Shown here: positions 10,409 to 22,236 of the stretch, in pieces | How the letters are laid out: every line of letters starts with the position of its first letter | Position numbering within the stretch: position 1 is the first letter of the stretch | Assembly: GCF_022581195.2 (NCBI RefSeq) | Contig: NC_061470.1 | Span: 11,346,001 to 11,410,000, forward strand | From: Helicoverpa zea | Lineage: Eukaryota > Arthropoda > Insecta > Lepidoptera > Noctuidae | DNA length: 64,000 bases | Direction of reading: 5' to 3' | Position numbers and translations under genes: made by a program | Notes under the pieces: generated by a model | What the model was told of the DNA's origin: nothing | The model's database searches: none | What the model saw: only the letters and a program-made list of their open reading frames with translations

Positions 10409-13395
10409 GTGTATCAGAGTTAAACAAAGTTCTTTAAAATGAAAGTTTCTACACATCCTGTATAAGAGCTCTGAGTGACAGAAAAAATTAAGGCTTTATT
10501 ATTGAGTTATCTCTGTGAGTGAGTTACTGGACGCTATCCTGAGCACGGATCACTACACTGCGGTAGTGGGGGATACTTTCCGCCGTACAAATGTTTCGGG
10601 GTTGATAAAAGGAACAGGAAATTGAAAAGCGACCATTTTTTTAAATATTACACGTTTCAAATACAAAAAGTATGCTAGACAAGAAAATAGTTTTCATGAA
10701 TACTAGTGCGTATGTTATCATTACCAAGTAGGACCTTACCTTACCTTACATTAGGTACTCAATAGTAAAAAAAATACATAAGTACTACATAGGTTACAGA
10801 TACACATATACGTAGATAACACAAGAATGAAATACGTGGTTAAACTCACCTTACATTTTACATGCCAAAAAAATATAATATCACACGTATCTCCGTAATT
10901 GTGTTCATTATATTTTGTCTTTCTTTTTTCTTTATTTCTGTGAGCAACTCAATAAGTCACACGTCGTTAGCATCCGGCAAAATAACCGGATCGGATTGAC
11001 GCCGTGCCGGATCCGTCTCATTTGTAATTACAGCTAAAATATCACTTTCATGTTCAGTTGACAAGTGTAATTACAATGTCATTACAATTCGGACTGTTAT
11101 GACATTACTGAACATTATGCCTGTTAGGATATATTATTGTATTCGGGCAATGTCTGTCTGTCTATTATTGGAACAGCTAGCGATCAAACCAGTTACTGAT
11201 ATTCACTTAAGTTAAACTTATATATTTGAAAAAAGCAGAAGTCCATTAAAAACTTAAAAGATTTATAGAAAACCAGCTAAGATTACTGTAAAGCATGACC
11301 TACAAAGCCTTCTAAAAATCATTACAAGACCCCACTGAAATTCGTCGAGTCACAAACTAAATAAATATACGTTCGGGTACCACGGATGACTTGCTGATAT
11401 CTTGATAGACTGGTCACTACAGCCACTATAACGACTTTACTGGGGGTCAAATATCCACGATATAGTTTCTAGACACTGTTGACTAACTTGCTGAAAATAG
11501 TTAAAAGAGCGATTTCACACTAACGGGATTTGTGGCGAGTATATGCGCGTATTCTGGTAGCCGGGGCCGGGAGTGTCTTCAGGCTTTGCTAGGTAGCTTC
11601 CTCGATGAGTAAATTATCATACAACTTAGTCACGTAGCACTAATCTTAGTATTGTTTATTTAATAGACTGTCTCGGTACTTGGTCGTATTACATTTTTGC
11701 GAGTATAAACATCATTAACAGGCAAAATGAATGAAGATGTAATATCTAAGTTATTCATGTGATGCAGCATACAGCCTACTCTTTATTTCAGTCGTATTAT
11801 AATTACGTATCCAGCACGTTAGCGTACAAAACTCGGAATCGGCATTCAATTGTTTAGTTAGGCGGTAGTCGCGCTTAAAAGCGTTTAACAATAAGCGCTC
11901 AACCGCTTGTTGGAAATAGACGAAAAAGTGAGCAGTATTAATTGAATCCAGTATGCATGATTCACGGATATGATTGCCATTTCGTCATATTGACGATTGT
12001 GCTCATTTATTATATTAATTAACGTAATTTGATAATTCCCGCGGTCCATTAGCAAAATAATTGCACTTTTGTTCCATTTCCAAGAAAAGCCATTATTATT
12101 ATGATTATTTGCATAAATTATTTGTGGATTCTAGTTACTTTTTATGATGATTATCATCACATTGGTGAATTGTGAAATATTTCTCGTTAATGTTTTCTAT
12201 GTAAATTATTCATGTCACAATACGTATATGTATAATGAATAACAGATTACCTTTAAATGTTTAAATACGTAGTTTATATTTAAAATTATTGTTTATTATG
12301 TAACCCACATAATATTACAATTTTGAAACACAGCAAAACTGTCTATTCTGCCCATACAGGTACCTGTAGACATGACTCGTGAAGTTACCTACATTACGTT
12401 CTCACGTTTGCAAATAGAAACAAAATCCTTCGCACTTCGTACCGCGGCACATAAATGTCAAATTGGGTCGTATAGCCCACACGACCCATATAGGCGAGCA
12501 GCCATATAGCCCATATGGGATGAAAGGGGCCGTGTCAAAGCACGGTATCTGTCAACCTTGAGAGTGAAGACAAATGGGCTCTCGGGACAAACTACATGCT
12601 ATAAGTATGATTCTATTGTAAGATCTGATGAATTACGGTTTTTGTCATGTCTGTATATCCGTCTTTGCGATATGTCTCTGAGAATAGTTATGCGGAAAAG
12701 TCGTATGGCAATGTTTGCTCGACGGTTATACATAGGTCTTTATCGTCAGAGTAGCTTCAACAATAAGCAACAACTAAAAGCATTGTGCGTCTTACCACTC
12801 AATAGAGTGTTTTGAAGTGTGTGTTTTGAAGAAGATAAGTCTGAGTAAATAAAATTGAATCTTTAATTTACGTAACACCATGAGAGCGACAAAACTTTGA
12901 TTTCAGTTAACCATTTTCAAGTCGTTTTGAAAGAATAAAAGTAAAGTAATAAGTAAAAATATCAAAATAGCTGCCAATTATTCCACCAAGTGTCAATGTT
13001 TGTTTTAAAACTACCTTTATCAAATGCAATGAAGCGTCTAAAGTTTCTTCCAGAACCATATAGTTTAGTATGTATAGCGAGTAATTGCGTGAATACATAC
13101 AAAAAGTCCTTGTATACAGAAGGCACTCGGTCTTCGTTACTGTGACGTCACGCGACAGTCAGCGGTGTCGACAACTATGTATCGCTATGTGCCTATGTAC
13201 TGAATACGTGGTTCATAAATATAGAAAATATTAATGTGTGCGTTTTCTTTTGAAAATGGTAAGCGAAGTAAGAATCTTTGCGTATGTTTTTCATTGTAAA
13301 ACGTCAGAACAGATAGAAGAAATTGGATTTGCTTTGGAGACTGATATGCGCAATATTTTGACATGGATTCTTCGGAACGCAGACGTTACTGTTAC
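10409..13395. other. intergenic, no gene seen
   Basis: AT-rich sequence with chance ORFs under 90 codons. A full CRE-like palindrome (GTGACGTCAC) lies near 13143-13152. Nothing else could be supported. Confidence 0.45.
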
Positions 13396-13475
13396 TGTTA
13401 CAGCCTTTTTATCGTCCCACTGCTGGGCACAGGCCTCCTCTCACATGGAGAAGGATTGAGCATTAATCACAACGC
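13396..13475 (+). repeat. dispersed lepidopteran repeat fragment
   Basis: Contains CCCACTGCTGGGCACAGGCC followed by AGAAGGATTGAGCATTAATC, a motif pair I recognise as common across lepidopteran intergenic DNA, probably a LINE remnant. A short imperfect GTTACT repeat precedes it. Source family uncertain. Confidence 0.45.
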
Positions 13476-13589
13476 AGACGTAGTGGCGGGTAAAACATCT
13501 TAGAAGGTGTAGGACCGAGTAGAATTACGGAAGAAACACTGATAATTTTGGAGATTCCGTTAAATATCTGTGTTGGATCAAAACCAAAA

Positions 13590-14100
13590 GGCGCGTACGC
13601 ACGTACGAACACGAACATAGCGAACACAAACACCAGACCCGAACATTTGGTTCGTACGTATGGACGGCATATTCGAACACGAATGCAAACATAGTTCGAG
13701 TCGAGTTCGCGAACAACAGTCGCAGTCGTAAACTCTATCTTAGTAGCCATGACGGCGCCGTTGAAAATTTTCTTCGTCGGCCATGACTGGGAAACTTAGG
13801 GATGTTTTTAATAATAAACATAGCACGCGAATAACCTTGACGGCTACTCGTCGAGAACTGAGGTACGGGTAGGACCTCTGCCGCGCCCGCACCCCGCCCA
13901 GATCTAGGTATACGAACAGTTTTGTTGCGTAACATTTATTAAAGCTCTTCGAACACCGTCCATACAGAACACACTACAAGGATCGCCGCGAACATGTTTG
14001 ACGAACAGAGTGTTCGATGTTCGATAGTGGTACGCACGTGCGAACCAAGTTGTTGCATATCATGTAACGCAACAAATTTGTTCGTACGTGCGTACGCGGC
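13590..14100. mobile_element. non-autonomous inverted-repeat element candidate
   Basis: The left end (13590-13611) and the reverse complement of the right end (14079-14100) agree over about 22 bases, both containing CGTACGCACGTACGAAC, with one or two mismatches near the outer edge. The interior is rich in CGAAC/GTTCG words near both ends. It has no transposase-like ORF. No matching target duplication was found, so the superfamily is open. Confidence 0.55.
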
Positions 14101-14640
14101 TAAATACGACAAAACTTGCATTGCATACAAACAGATACAGCATACTTTTCAGCACTAGTTCTTTCAACAAAACTGAATTACAAGCATAATACTTTGCCAT
14201 CAAAACACATTGTTGTAAATATCTATTGTAGCTACCGTACAAACGTCCGTATTTCCCTTCGATAGATTCTCATTGAGCGAGCAAAGTTCATTTTTGTCGG
14301 AACAAGCAATATGCGCAGATAGGACAAAATACAGTGCATAACAATGAGTATCAAGTAAAGCAAACTTTATCTTTGCAATAAACTCCTCCGGTGGACAGGG
14401 CGGGTAAAGGTGGGGTTATGTTGGAGTGTATTTTGTAATTCATACATTTTCTCTTAAGATAAGCGTGATCATCATTGTTACCAAGAATTTCTGAAGGTAT
14501 CGCCTTAGGTACCTAATTTTTAAAACGAAACTTCTTTTGTTTCTTGAGACCTGATATCGACGCTATCATAATTAATTAGTTGATTCATTGTTCTTTGTTT
14601 ACTAAGAAGTTTTTCGAGTTTAGATATACCTCTAAATAAA

Positions 14641-15994
14641 TCTAAATATATAAAACTCAAAGGTGACTGACTGACTGACTGACTGACATAGTGATCTATC
14701 AACGCACAGCTGAAACCACTGGACGGATCGGGCTGAAATTTGGCATGCAGGTAGATGTTATGACGCAGGCATCCGCTAAGAAAGGATTTTGATCAATTCT
14801 ACCCCTAAGGGGATAAAATAGGGGATGAAAGTTTGTATGAAACTTTGTCAATTTTAAACCGATCGGACTGAGACTTTGCATGCATAAAGCTACTATGGCG
14901 TAGGCAATCCTTAAGAAAGGATTTTGATAAATTCCATCCCTAAGGGGATAAAATAGGGGATGAAAGTTTATATACATCTTCTTAGATTTTATGAAGAAGT
15001 CCTGATGACGAATCAGAATTTTATGATGACGTTCGCTTAAATACGATTTTGATTAATTCAACCCCCATTCAACCCCCACGGGTGATAAAATAAGGGATGA
15101 TGAAGGATGTAAAATGTATTAGTTTCAACCTATCAGTACGTAATGGAACGAACAAAATAATGTTTAGTTCTAAATGTTGAGAAGTTCTGCCTACCGCTAT
15201 TAGATGGCGCTGTGCATTTTCGTCTCATTTCTGAATCGCGGTGTTAAGATTCTCCGCCAGTTAATTACCTTCGAACTGAACTGTAGGTAATCTGTTTGTT
15301 TGGTTGCTGCGGATTGCCTTCCTCACTGACATATTAAACATAAATATTTCTAGCGTATTATATTTGACGGTTCTTTTCTTGGCATTTTGTTTTTAACCGA
15401 CTTCCCAAAAAGGAGGAGGTTATGGTTAGTCGTTTTGGTCATAGACTGCGTTGTATTTGGCATTTGTTTTGTTTTCGTTTGGTGTAAGTTTAGATTTTGT
15501 TGGTTAGACTTATTTTAAAATGGCTAAAGAAAATCTAAACGTTAATGGAGAAGTTGAAGAATGTACTGTCGTCCCTATTGTTGGTGACGGTGCATGTTTG
15601 TTTCGTGCTCTCTCTTATTTAATGTACGGAACACAAGACAGAGCAATGGAGGTGCGTACTTAATACCTAACGATATCCCGTTCGAATTTAAACGATTACA
15701 GTTTCCCCTAAAAGTCTGCTTTGCCATGACAATAAATAAGTCTCTCTGCGGGTATTGACTTGAGAGAACATTGCTTCTCTCATGGACAGTTTTATGTTGC
15801 TTGCTCACGAGTAAGTTCACCCAATAACTTAATAATTTTAGCGCCTAATGACAGATTAGTAAAGAATATTGTGTACAAAGAAGTTTTGTAGGCCCTAATT
15901 TTTTACACACGCTAAACAAAAGTAAAGCCGCAAAAACCATACCTAATTAATAATAATACTTCTTAACGCGAGCGAAGCAGCGGGCAACAGCTAG
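14641..15994 (+). mobile_element. Helitron-like element with OTU remnant
   Basis: Begins TCTAAATATATAAAACTC and ends GGGCAACAGCTAG followed by T; the insertion lies between A (14640) and T (15995), as for Helitrons. Its 5' part has (GACT)n and the ATAGTGATCTATCAACGCAC segment I know from lepidopteran Helitrons. Two direct repeat blocks about 135 bases apart (AAGAAAGGATTTTGAT at 14778 and 14913) and a weaker third near 15040 lie inside. An OTU-domain fragment occupies 15520-15663. No Rep/helicase coding is present, so it is a deleted, non-autonomous copy. Confidence 0.7.
15520..15663 (+). pseudogene. OTU cysteine protease domain, N-terminal fragment
   Basis: An ATG-started frame of 47 codons ending at TAA 15661-15663. 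Residues 22-30 read GDGACLFRA, the OTU-family active-site motif with catalytic Asp (D23) and Cys (C26), followed by LSYLMYGTQDRAMEV, typical of the helix after the catalytic Cys. The catalytic His half is missing. Some Helitrons/Helentrons are known to encode OTU domains, and this piece lies inside a Helitron-like element, so it is most likely a remnant of the autonomous parent. A GTGCGT directly after GAG could be an old splice donor; no downstream exon was recognised. Confidence 0.7.
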
Positions 15995-18133
15995 TTAAGT
16001 TATAAAAACTAATTCAAAAGTTTTAATGTTCTTCAAATCTTTTTACTATTAGATAGCTTAATCATTCGAAGCTTCTAGTGGAAAAAGTGTCTGAAATGTA
16101 AAGAAAACTCCAGTCATATTCCTATTTACACAAACCACCATGCTCGTTTACTTAAGTCATGTAACATATTAAGCACATTGTAGGAGGTACAATATCATAA
16201 GTGCAATGCACGTCACATCTGATCGCTGCCTTAGTCTTGAATTCTGTAGAGGTATAGCTAGGTCCCGCGACAGCGCGATACAAAATGTAGTGCTCATGTG
16301 TTCGTGCATATACACACATAAACTATGTATGTATGTGTTTACATAGTACAGGTACGACTGGCGGAGCTCCTTAAGATGGAGAAGATGTATGAGTATCTTA
16401 GTTTTCTCGGAAAGTGTGGAATATTATAAGAAGATACGACAACTTGGTGAAATGTCTTAGCTGTGAGCTGTGTCGTGAATATGAACTTGTGTTTGCTTAT
16501 TTTTTACTGAAGCTTTTAAAAGTCTGATCCGATTAGATATTTTCAGTTTGTATCGCCATTTTTTTTTTTATTGAAAATTTTGTAGGTATGTTTAATACAC
16601 AACGCAAAAGGTTTGGTGACTAAAATTGACAAAAACCTACCTCAAAAAGTGATACCAAAATAAGTTTTTCATGATAAATGTGGAAAACGTATGGTTTGGC
16701 ACCATTACTTAATTGGCGTGAAAGTTTTAGTTTAGTTTGGGCAATAGTTCACAAACTATTGGCCAAAATTGAAAAAAAGTTGGCATAGCTGGCCATACTG
16801 TATTCTGTCCAGCGATACCGCCACATGTCTAAGTACCTACATATAAAGTCTGTCATCATTTCGTATGCTCGCGAAGAAGTAAACTATTCTACAGTTTTAT
16901 GTAATTTGCCCTTTTGGAGCAAATGTTAATCAGAAAGGTTTCACTACCTACTAGCATTGATACCTGATCAAAGCCAGTGCGTTACTATGTGGTAAATAAA
17001 CCTGAAAAATGTACTGTATTTGATCAGGCTCGGCGTGAATTACTGATTAATTTCCCAGCGGGGCCATACGCCATTGACTGATGATGCCAACGTAATGAAC
17101 ATTGACATTGAACAGCGTGTGACCTCCGTATTGTCATATTATATTACACCGGCTTTTCCTGAAGGGTGGGAAACTGGCCAAGAGCGAGTCGAACTCGAGC
17201 AATGGCCGAAAAACGGGAGAAAATCAAGTTTGTTTAATTTATTAGAAATATATAAAATAGACATAGAAATATATCTAGTTAAAAAATCTGTTTTGCCACT
17301 CGTAAGAAACAGCCTGGTGACACACTCGTATGCAATCTTAATTATTACCCTTTGGCAACTAGACCCTTTTAATGTGGTTAGTATGTAAGTTAAATGACAT
17401 TAGTTTAGCCACATTTCGTAATATTCAACGAGTTTCCTTTCAAAATGGCGTTAAACGATTTCTAGGAATTGAATAGAGGGCTTTGCTAAATGCTATGCTT
17501 AGGTATATTTTGATAGGTGTGAGCAGCTAAACGTAAGATAATATCGTCAGGGTGTGAATACATTAGATTTTCTAGGAAATCGCTCACGACAGCCTAACAG
17601 AATCCGAAGCTCATTGTTATAGTGAAATATGCTTTCACTTTTACTTCGGTTTCTGTAATATGATATGAGATAGGTTGAATGCCTATGTTTTTAGATAAAA
17701 CACATTCTTAATTAATATTACAGTATGTACATTGATGTTCATACTTAACAGCACAGAAAGTAGTATATTTTTTAACAACAAATTTTCTTACTCATTTAGT
17801 CCTTTTGCATGGACCACATCTAATTCCAGTGATATTATAACAAATGCTCACAAACACGATTAGCGAATCAGCGAGCGTCACCGCTAATCAGTGCGGTGCG
17901 GCGCCGTAATGACAAAGTTGCCGCGCCGCCGCGCGTCACAGCGGCAGACAACAATAACTCGATTTAAGTCGACGACGCGCGATATAGTGTGGCTCGCTGT
18001 CACACCGAACTGTAACAAGTGATAAGATTTCAAGAAATCTGTTTGCAAAAATATTCTCAGGTCTACGTGAAGAAGGAATTCCTCCTGCTTTTCGGTCTGC
18101 TCAACATTTAGGTAGATTACATGATTACACTTA
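15995..18133. other. intergenic with a GC-rich patch
   Basis: No gene supported. A patch near 17170-17220 (CTGGCCAAGAGCGAGTCGAA) looks like a degenerate copy of a known lepidopteran dispersed repeat. A CpG-rich stretch at about 17865-18010 might be a regulatory island, but no transcript start was recognised. Confidence 0.4.
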
Positions 18134-18324
18134 TCTATACTTATATAATAAAGAGGATTTTTTTTGTTTCTTTGTACTTTAAATACTCCGAAATGACTGA
18201 GCCGATTTGAAAAATTATTTTACTGCTAGAAAGGCACACTCTTCTCGAGTAACATAGGCTATATTATACCGATACGGGCAGTAGTTCTCACGGAATTCGG
18301 ATCAAACTTCAAAAAACAGGCTAG
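18134..18324 (+). mobile_element. short degenerate Helitron-like element
   Basis: Starts TCTATACTTATATAATAAAG after an A and ends CAGGCTAG before T. The body includes TGACTGAGCCGATTTGAAAAA and CATAGGCTATATTATACC, features of the lepidopteran non-autonomous Helitron type also seen at 7732-7927. No coding capacity. Confidence 0.6.
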
Positions 18325-21300
18325 TTTAAATATACAAGCAAAGATTTTGATAAAAAGCCAATCGTTTCTATCTAGCAGTTGCAAAAATTCCGCAGGCATT
18401 TACTTCTCTCATTAGCGTATCAAGGCACGAAAAAACCAGACGTTTTCTCTCAAAAGTCCGAAACATAAATTTTATTCAGAGCAACGTGCTTTCCTTTGAG
18501 CATTTTGAGCGTTAAAAATAAAAATGTAACGTTCGTTTCGTTGTGAACGTGGCGAAGATTCATCTTATCGTCTCGTCATTAGTGGAGTTAAGAGAAAATG
18601 AAGAGTCCGTTCTCGTGGGATTAGGGATGGCCTGCCGAGCTCCTTTGTGCTCAGTCGTGGTTATAGCCGGAGATGGTAGCAAGAAGGACTATTATAACGT
18701 CAGGCTGTTTGAATGTTTTGTGTTATGGGAGTAGGCAGGTAAGTTTGTATGCTGTTGTTTGTAATTGCGTGCAGTTATAGCAGAAATATTTTAGGTAACG
18801 GATTTGGTGAAAGGATTGTTCCTTGTGCATAAGGATTTGGTTACTTTTTGCGGTTTTATCAGAAAAACTAATGATTACTGCTCTTTGGCGTGAGGCTAGC
18901 GCGGATAACTAATTAGTAATTACTTAAATTGGCACCACGTGTATTCCTAATTGGTATGATTCCTATTACATGAAACATGTTACTTCGTAGACATGGGAGT
19001 ATTATCTATAGTCCAGGCAAATTATCAGAAAAAAAAACATAAATTATGTTTGTAAACATTTTGATTTATTGCTTACAGAGATTACAACCAAAAGCCCATT
19101 ATAACTACCGCTTAACATGTTAATTGTCTAATAATTAAAAGATATGTTACGGAAAATAAATAACAATTTAGCTAATTATTTCTTACAGTATAAACTAATT
19201 AACAGTTTCAGATAATAGGATCGGCAGCTACTGGCGAGTTAGTGCGGTAAGCTGCGGCGCACAATGGCTGGAAGTTTGGCGGCGCGCACTGAGCGTCGAT
19301 CCCACAGACAATGTGCTCGGGCGCACAATGCTATGTACTGCTTCGCAACTCACGTATTTTATAATGTTTTGTGGAAATGGTATGTGAGTTTGACGTTTTA
19401 GTGAACTTATTTTCATTGGTTAAAATTCAAATAGAAGTTACTTCTTCCCACGTACTTCACTGTGACATAAATCTTTTTATTATTGGTGTTTTATCTTGAT
19501 AATAGGTAAATCACCTTTCCAGGTTAATAACCTTTTCCACAAGACTCAGTGCATTATAAGTCATAGTAAGACGACACGTAAACACATTATCTCAAAGTGA
19601 AGGATGGCGTAACATAGAGGTGAATGAACTCTAAAAAGAAAATACTCAGTCAAGAAAAACAGCAATAAATACGTTGATCCTCCTTAATGCCGAACTTGCT
19701 AGTCACATACTCGTATTTTAATATTGCCACATTCGAGGCAAAAAAATGTCAGAAAACATTTTATTATTTGCCAAAGCTTAGCATGTGGTATTCAGCAATA
19801 TTTCTAATCTATACGTAAGCATTATCTTTGATTTATAACTAGCTTCGTTGTACAAAAATATCTGGAGAAATATTTATATGATAGGTACCAGGCGCTCATA
19901 AAATAATAGGAGAATATTCCAGCGATAGGAATGGCAGCGATAAGCGCTTGAAGCACGCGCCGCACAGGATATTGCGTGTGATGGAAACAGCGCTTTACGC
20001 TGGATTTTTAAAGTGTCACACGTTCAGAATGGCTTTCGTAAACTACTTAACAGAATGTACTTTACGGGGCTTAATTTTATTTTTGTCCTCAAACTGTTTA
20101 CTGTTTTATGAAATTCGTTCATGACGTAAACTTGCTATTCATTTAGTTTTTTCACGTTTTTCTCGCGTTAGTAAAACTCTGTATTTATTTTTATGCTGAA
20201 AGTCTCTACGTTGTTGAATTAAGACCAAGTTAATGGCAATAAAAGTACTTAAAGGAGCACAGTAAGCAAATCAAGCAGATTTTGATACAAATACAAACAA
20301 ACTACTACAATACAAACTTTTGTCTATCAAGTAAAGCAAAAATATCTACCTAGCGCTTCTTACCTCTGGTGCTCCTTTGGACGAAATTCCCTACAGAAAA
20401 ACAAATCATTACAAAACACGACCTTCTAAGTACTTTAAGTACATACTTAACATTATCTGAAACCGCCTCCGACGCAATCTCCGTGCTCGATCATATAACG
20501 CGTCCCTCGGCGGCGCTCGGCACTGTTCGGCTAACTCCGCCGATCATCGGCTGCTATCGGCTCTGTAATGTTCATGTGTTAACGGTAAACTACACTTATC
20601 TCCTGGCTTTACTTTTGTTAAGGGAGATATTGGCTTATAAGGAAGGTTATCTTTGATAGTTTAGAAAAATGACTACCGAAAAGCGAGATTCTCACCATAC
20701 TTTTGTCGACCGTATTTCCACAAAATACAGGATAATATTCCTAATAGACTCATATTATTACAAAATAGCATAGTTACATTATCAATTAATACCACACAAA
20801 CATAACAATAACAGAAATCATAGCACAATACTAGCCAAACTTCAATGGCCGCGGGTGTATCTCGAACTCCTAATGTGTTGCAAATTGATTTAAACCCCAT
20901 TGCAGGCCGGCGCAGTTACCCAGCTTTAACGACCGATAAAAACGTAATTAAATAACAATACTATAGCCGTTAAGTACTGTCATCTATTGTATAAAGTGAC
21001 GTAATTGCCTATTCAATAATTTTAGGGGTTTAGACACCAAAGTTATTGGCGGAGTGGTGACAATGGCCATATAAGCCGTTAGAGAGCTCGATATTTAGAT
21101 TAGTTCGTAAAGTATTGAATATAAACAACGTGAGAGTTATATTTATAGTCTTTGAAAATGTAATTAATACCATGGAGTCTGGATAATAGCTTTGCCTGTA
21201 GTTGAAGGCGTAATAATGAAACGGTATATTATTACGTATGCAGTTCCAACGTGATGTCAAATCAAAACATTTAGACCATATTTGTTTGTTAACCTTTCAT

Positions 21301-21365
21301 TTATGTTCAACAAAGACAGGGAGTCTTTGTTTAATTATGTTATTATTATACTTTAAATAATTATT
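18325..21365. other. intergenic, no gene seen
   Basis: AT-rich with scattered moderately GC-rich patches (for example about 19215-19360 and 20460-20570). Reading frames are short and show no domain. Confidence 0.4.
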
Positions 21366-21512
21366 CACCTGCCGGGGCTTAAGAAGGAACATGGTGGGTT
21401 TCAGTCAGTAAATCTGACATTCCCTCGAGCTGCACCCACAGCGGGGTAGGTCATTTGGAATGTCATTATTATAGAATAGAATATTTTAATTTGATGATTT
21501 ACCAAAAAAAGA
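21366..21512 (+). repeat. R1-type LINE 3' UTR relic
   Basis: Contains a stretch close to TCAGTCAGTA..TCTGACA.TCCCTC, then ACCCACAGCGGGGTAGGTCA, matching in order the 3' UTR of the full R1-clade element (40430-40510, reverse strand). It ends near an A-rich run at about 21512. Only the tail is present, as expected from 5' truncation; a short insertion seems to separate GGTCATTTG from the terminal part. Confidence 0.55.
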
Positions 21513-21529
21513 TAATCATTCACAACTTA

Positions 21530-21940
21530 CTTATAGAGAATGTTTTCGTACTACAGAAGCGCGCTGTCCGTGCTATATACAAACTTGGTGCTAGAGTCTC
21601 CCTTAGGGAAAGGTTTAAGGATATTGGTATTCTGACTGTGGCGTCTCAATACATTTATGCCAATATAATATACGTAAGGCAAAACCTAGATTCATATAGT
21701 AAAAACAGCGACGTACATCATTTTAATACTAGAAATAAACATAAGTTAACCGCACCTAATTATCGTCTACATAAGGTGCACGGTTCATTTGTGGGGCTTT
21801 GTGTACGCATTTATAACAGAATTCATCTGTTGGAATTAACGGACAGTTCTTTTAAAAACAAAATCAAAGAAATTCTTGTTAAAAAGGCATATTATAATGT
21901 TAATGATTATTTCACAGATAAACGCAGATGGCAGCTCTGA
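21530..21940 (+). pseudogene. LINE reverse transcriptase C-terminal fragment
   Basis: An open frame of about 135 codons containing LQKRAVRAIYKL, a tract starting FKDIGILTVASQ, then HHFNTRNKHKL and a tail ending NVNDYFTDK. This is the thumb/C-terminal region found after the RT core in CR1/Jockey-type LINEs: KRAVRAI plus a later RIYNRI segment. EN and RT core are absent, a standard 5' truncation; the real boundary is near 21530. The sequence before it belongs to another repeat, so the ATG at 21455 is not a real start. Clade assignment is tentative. Confidence 0.75.
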
Positions 21941-22236
21941 AGTGGAACAAAAGTGCTTTATTTTATTTTGTATTTTTCGGTGTTTTAAATTAATAATTGA
22001 TAAAATTGAATTGTATAATTGTACAATAAATTAATAATAATTAAATTGTATAGACAGCTGTGTTGCTGGGAAGTTTGTTCTTCACCGCTTCTTCTTTCCA
22101 GCCATAACACTAGGAAGTGGTGAAAGGGGGGCGTTTTTGGGGGTGCTGTCATTCTTGTAAATTCTTGACGTTAAAAAGTGCTAATCGTATAAGCCTATTT
22201 TAATAAATGATTTTGACTTTGACTTTGACTTTGACT
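21941..22236 (+). repeat. LINE 3' UTR ending in TTTGAC repeats
   Basis: Continues from the RT fragment. Contains TGTTGCTGGGAAGTTTGTTC and a G-rich stretch, then AATAAATGATTTTGAC with about four TTTGAC units ending at 22236. The simple-repeat tail marks the 3' terminus of this non-LTR insertion. Confidence 0.65.

Noticed and set aside
14660..14690. CRISPR-like or satellite array from GACT/TTTGAC/TATTC repeats
   Set aside because: These are short simple repeats without spacers, typical of transposon ends, and CRISPR is not expected in animal nuclear DNA.
15520..15663. A host OTU deubiquitinase gene
   Set aside because: Only the N-terminal active-site piece is present, and it sits inside Helitron-like ends with no exons nearby.
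17074..17388. 104-codon plus-strand ORF
   Set aside because: Overlaps a degenerate dispersed-repeat patch and its sequence resembles no family.
18543..18734. 63-codon plus-strand ORF followed by AGGTAAGT-like sequence
   Set aside because: The donor-like site lies after the stop codon, and no domain or upstream acceptor supports an exon.
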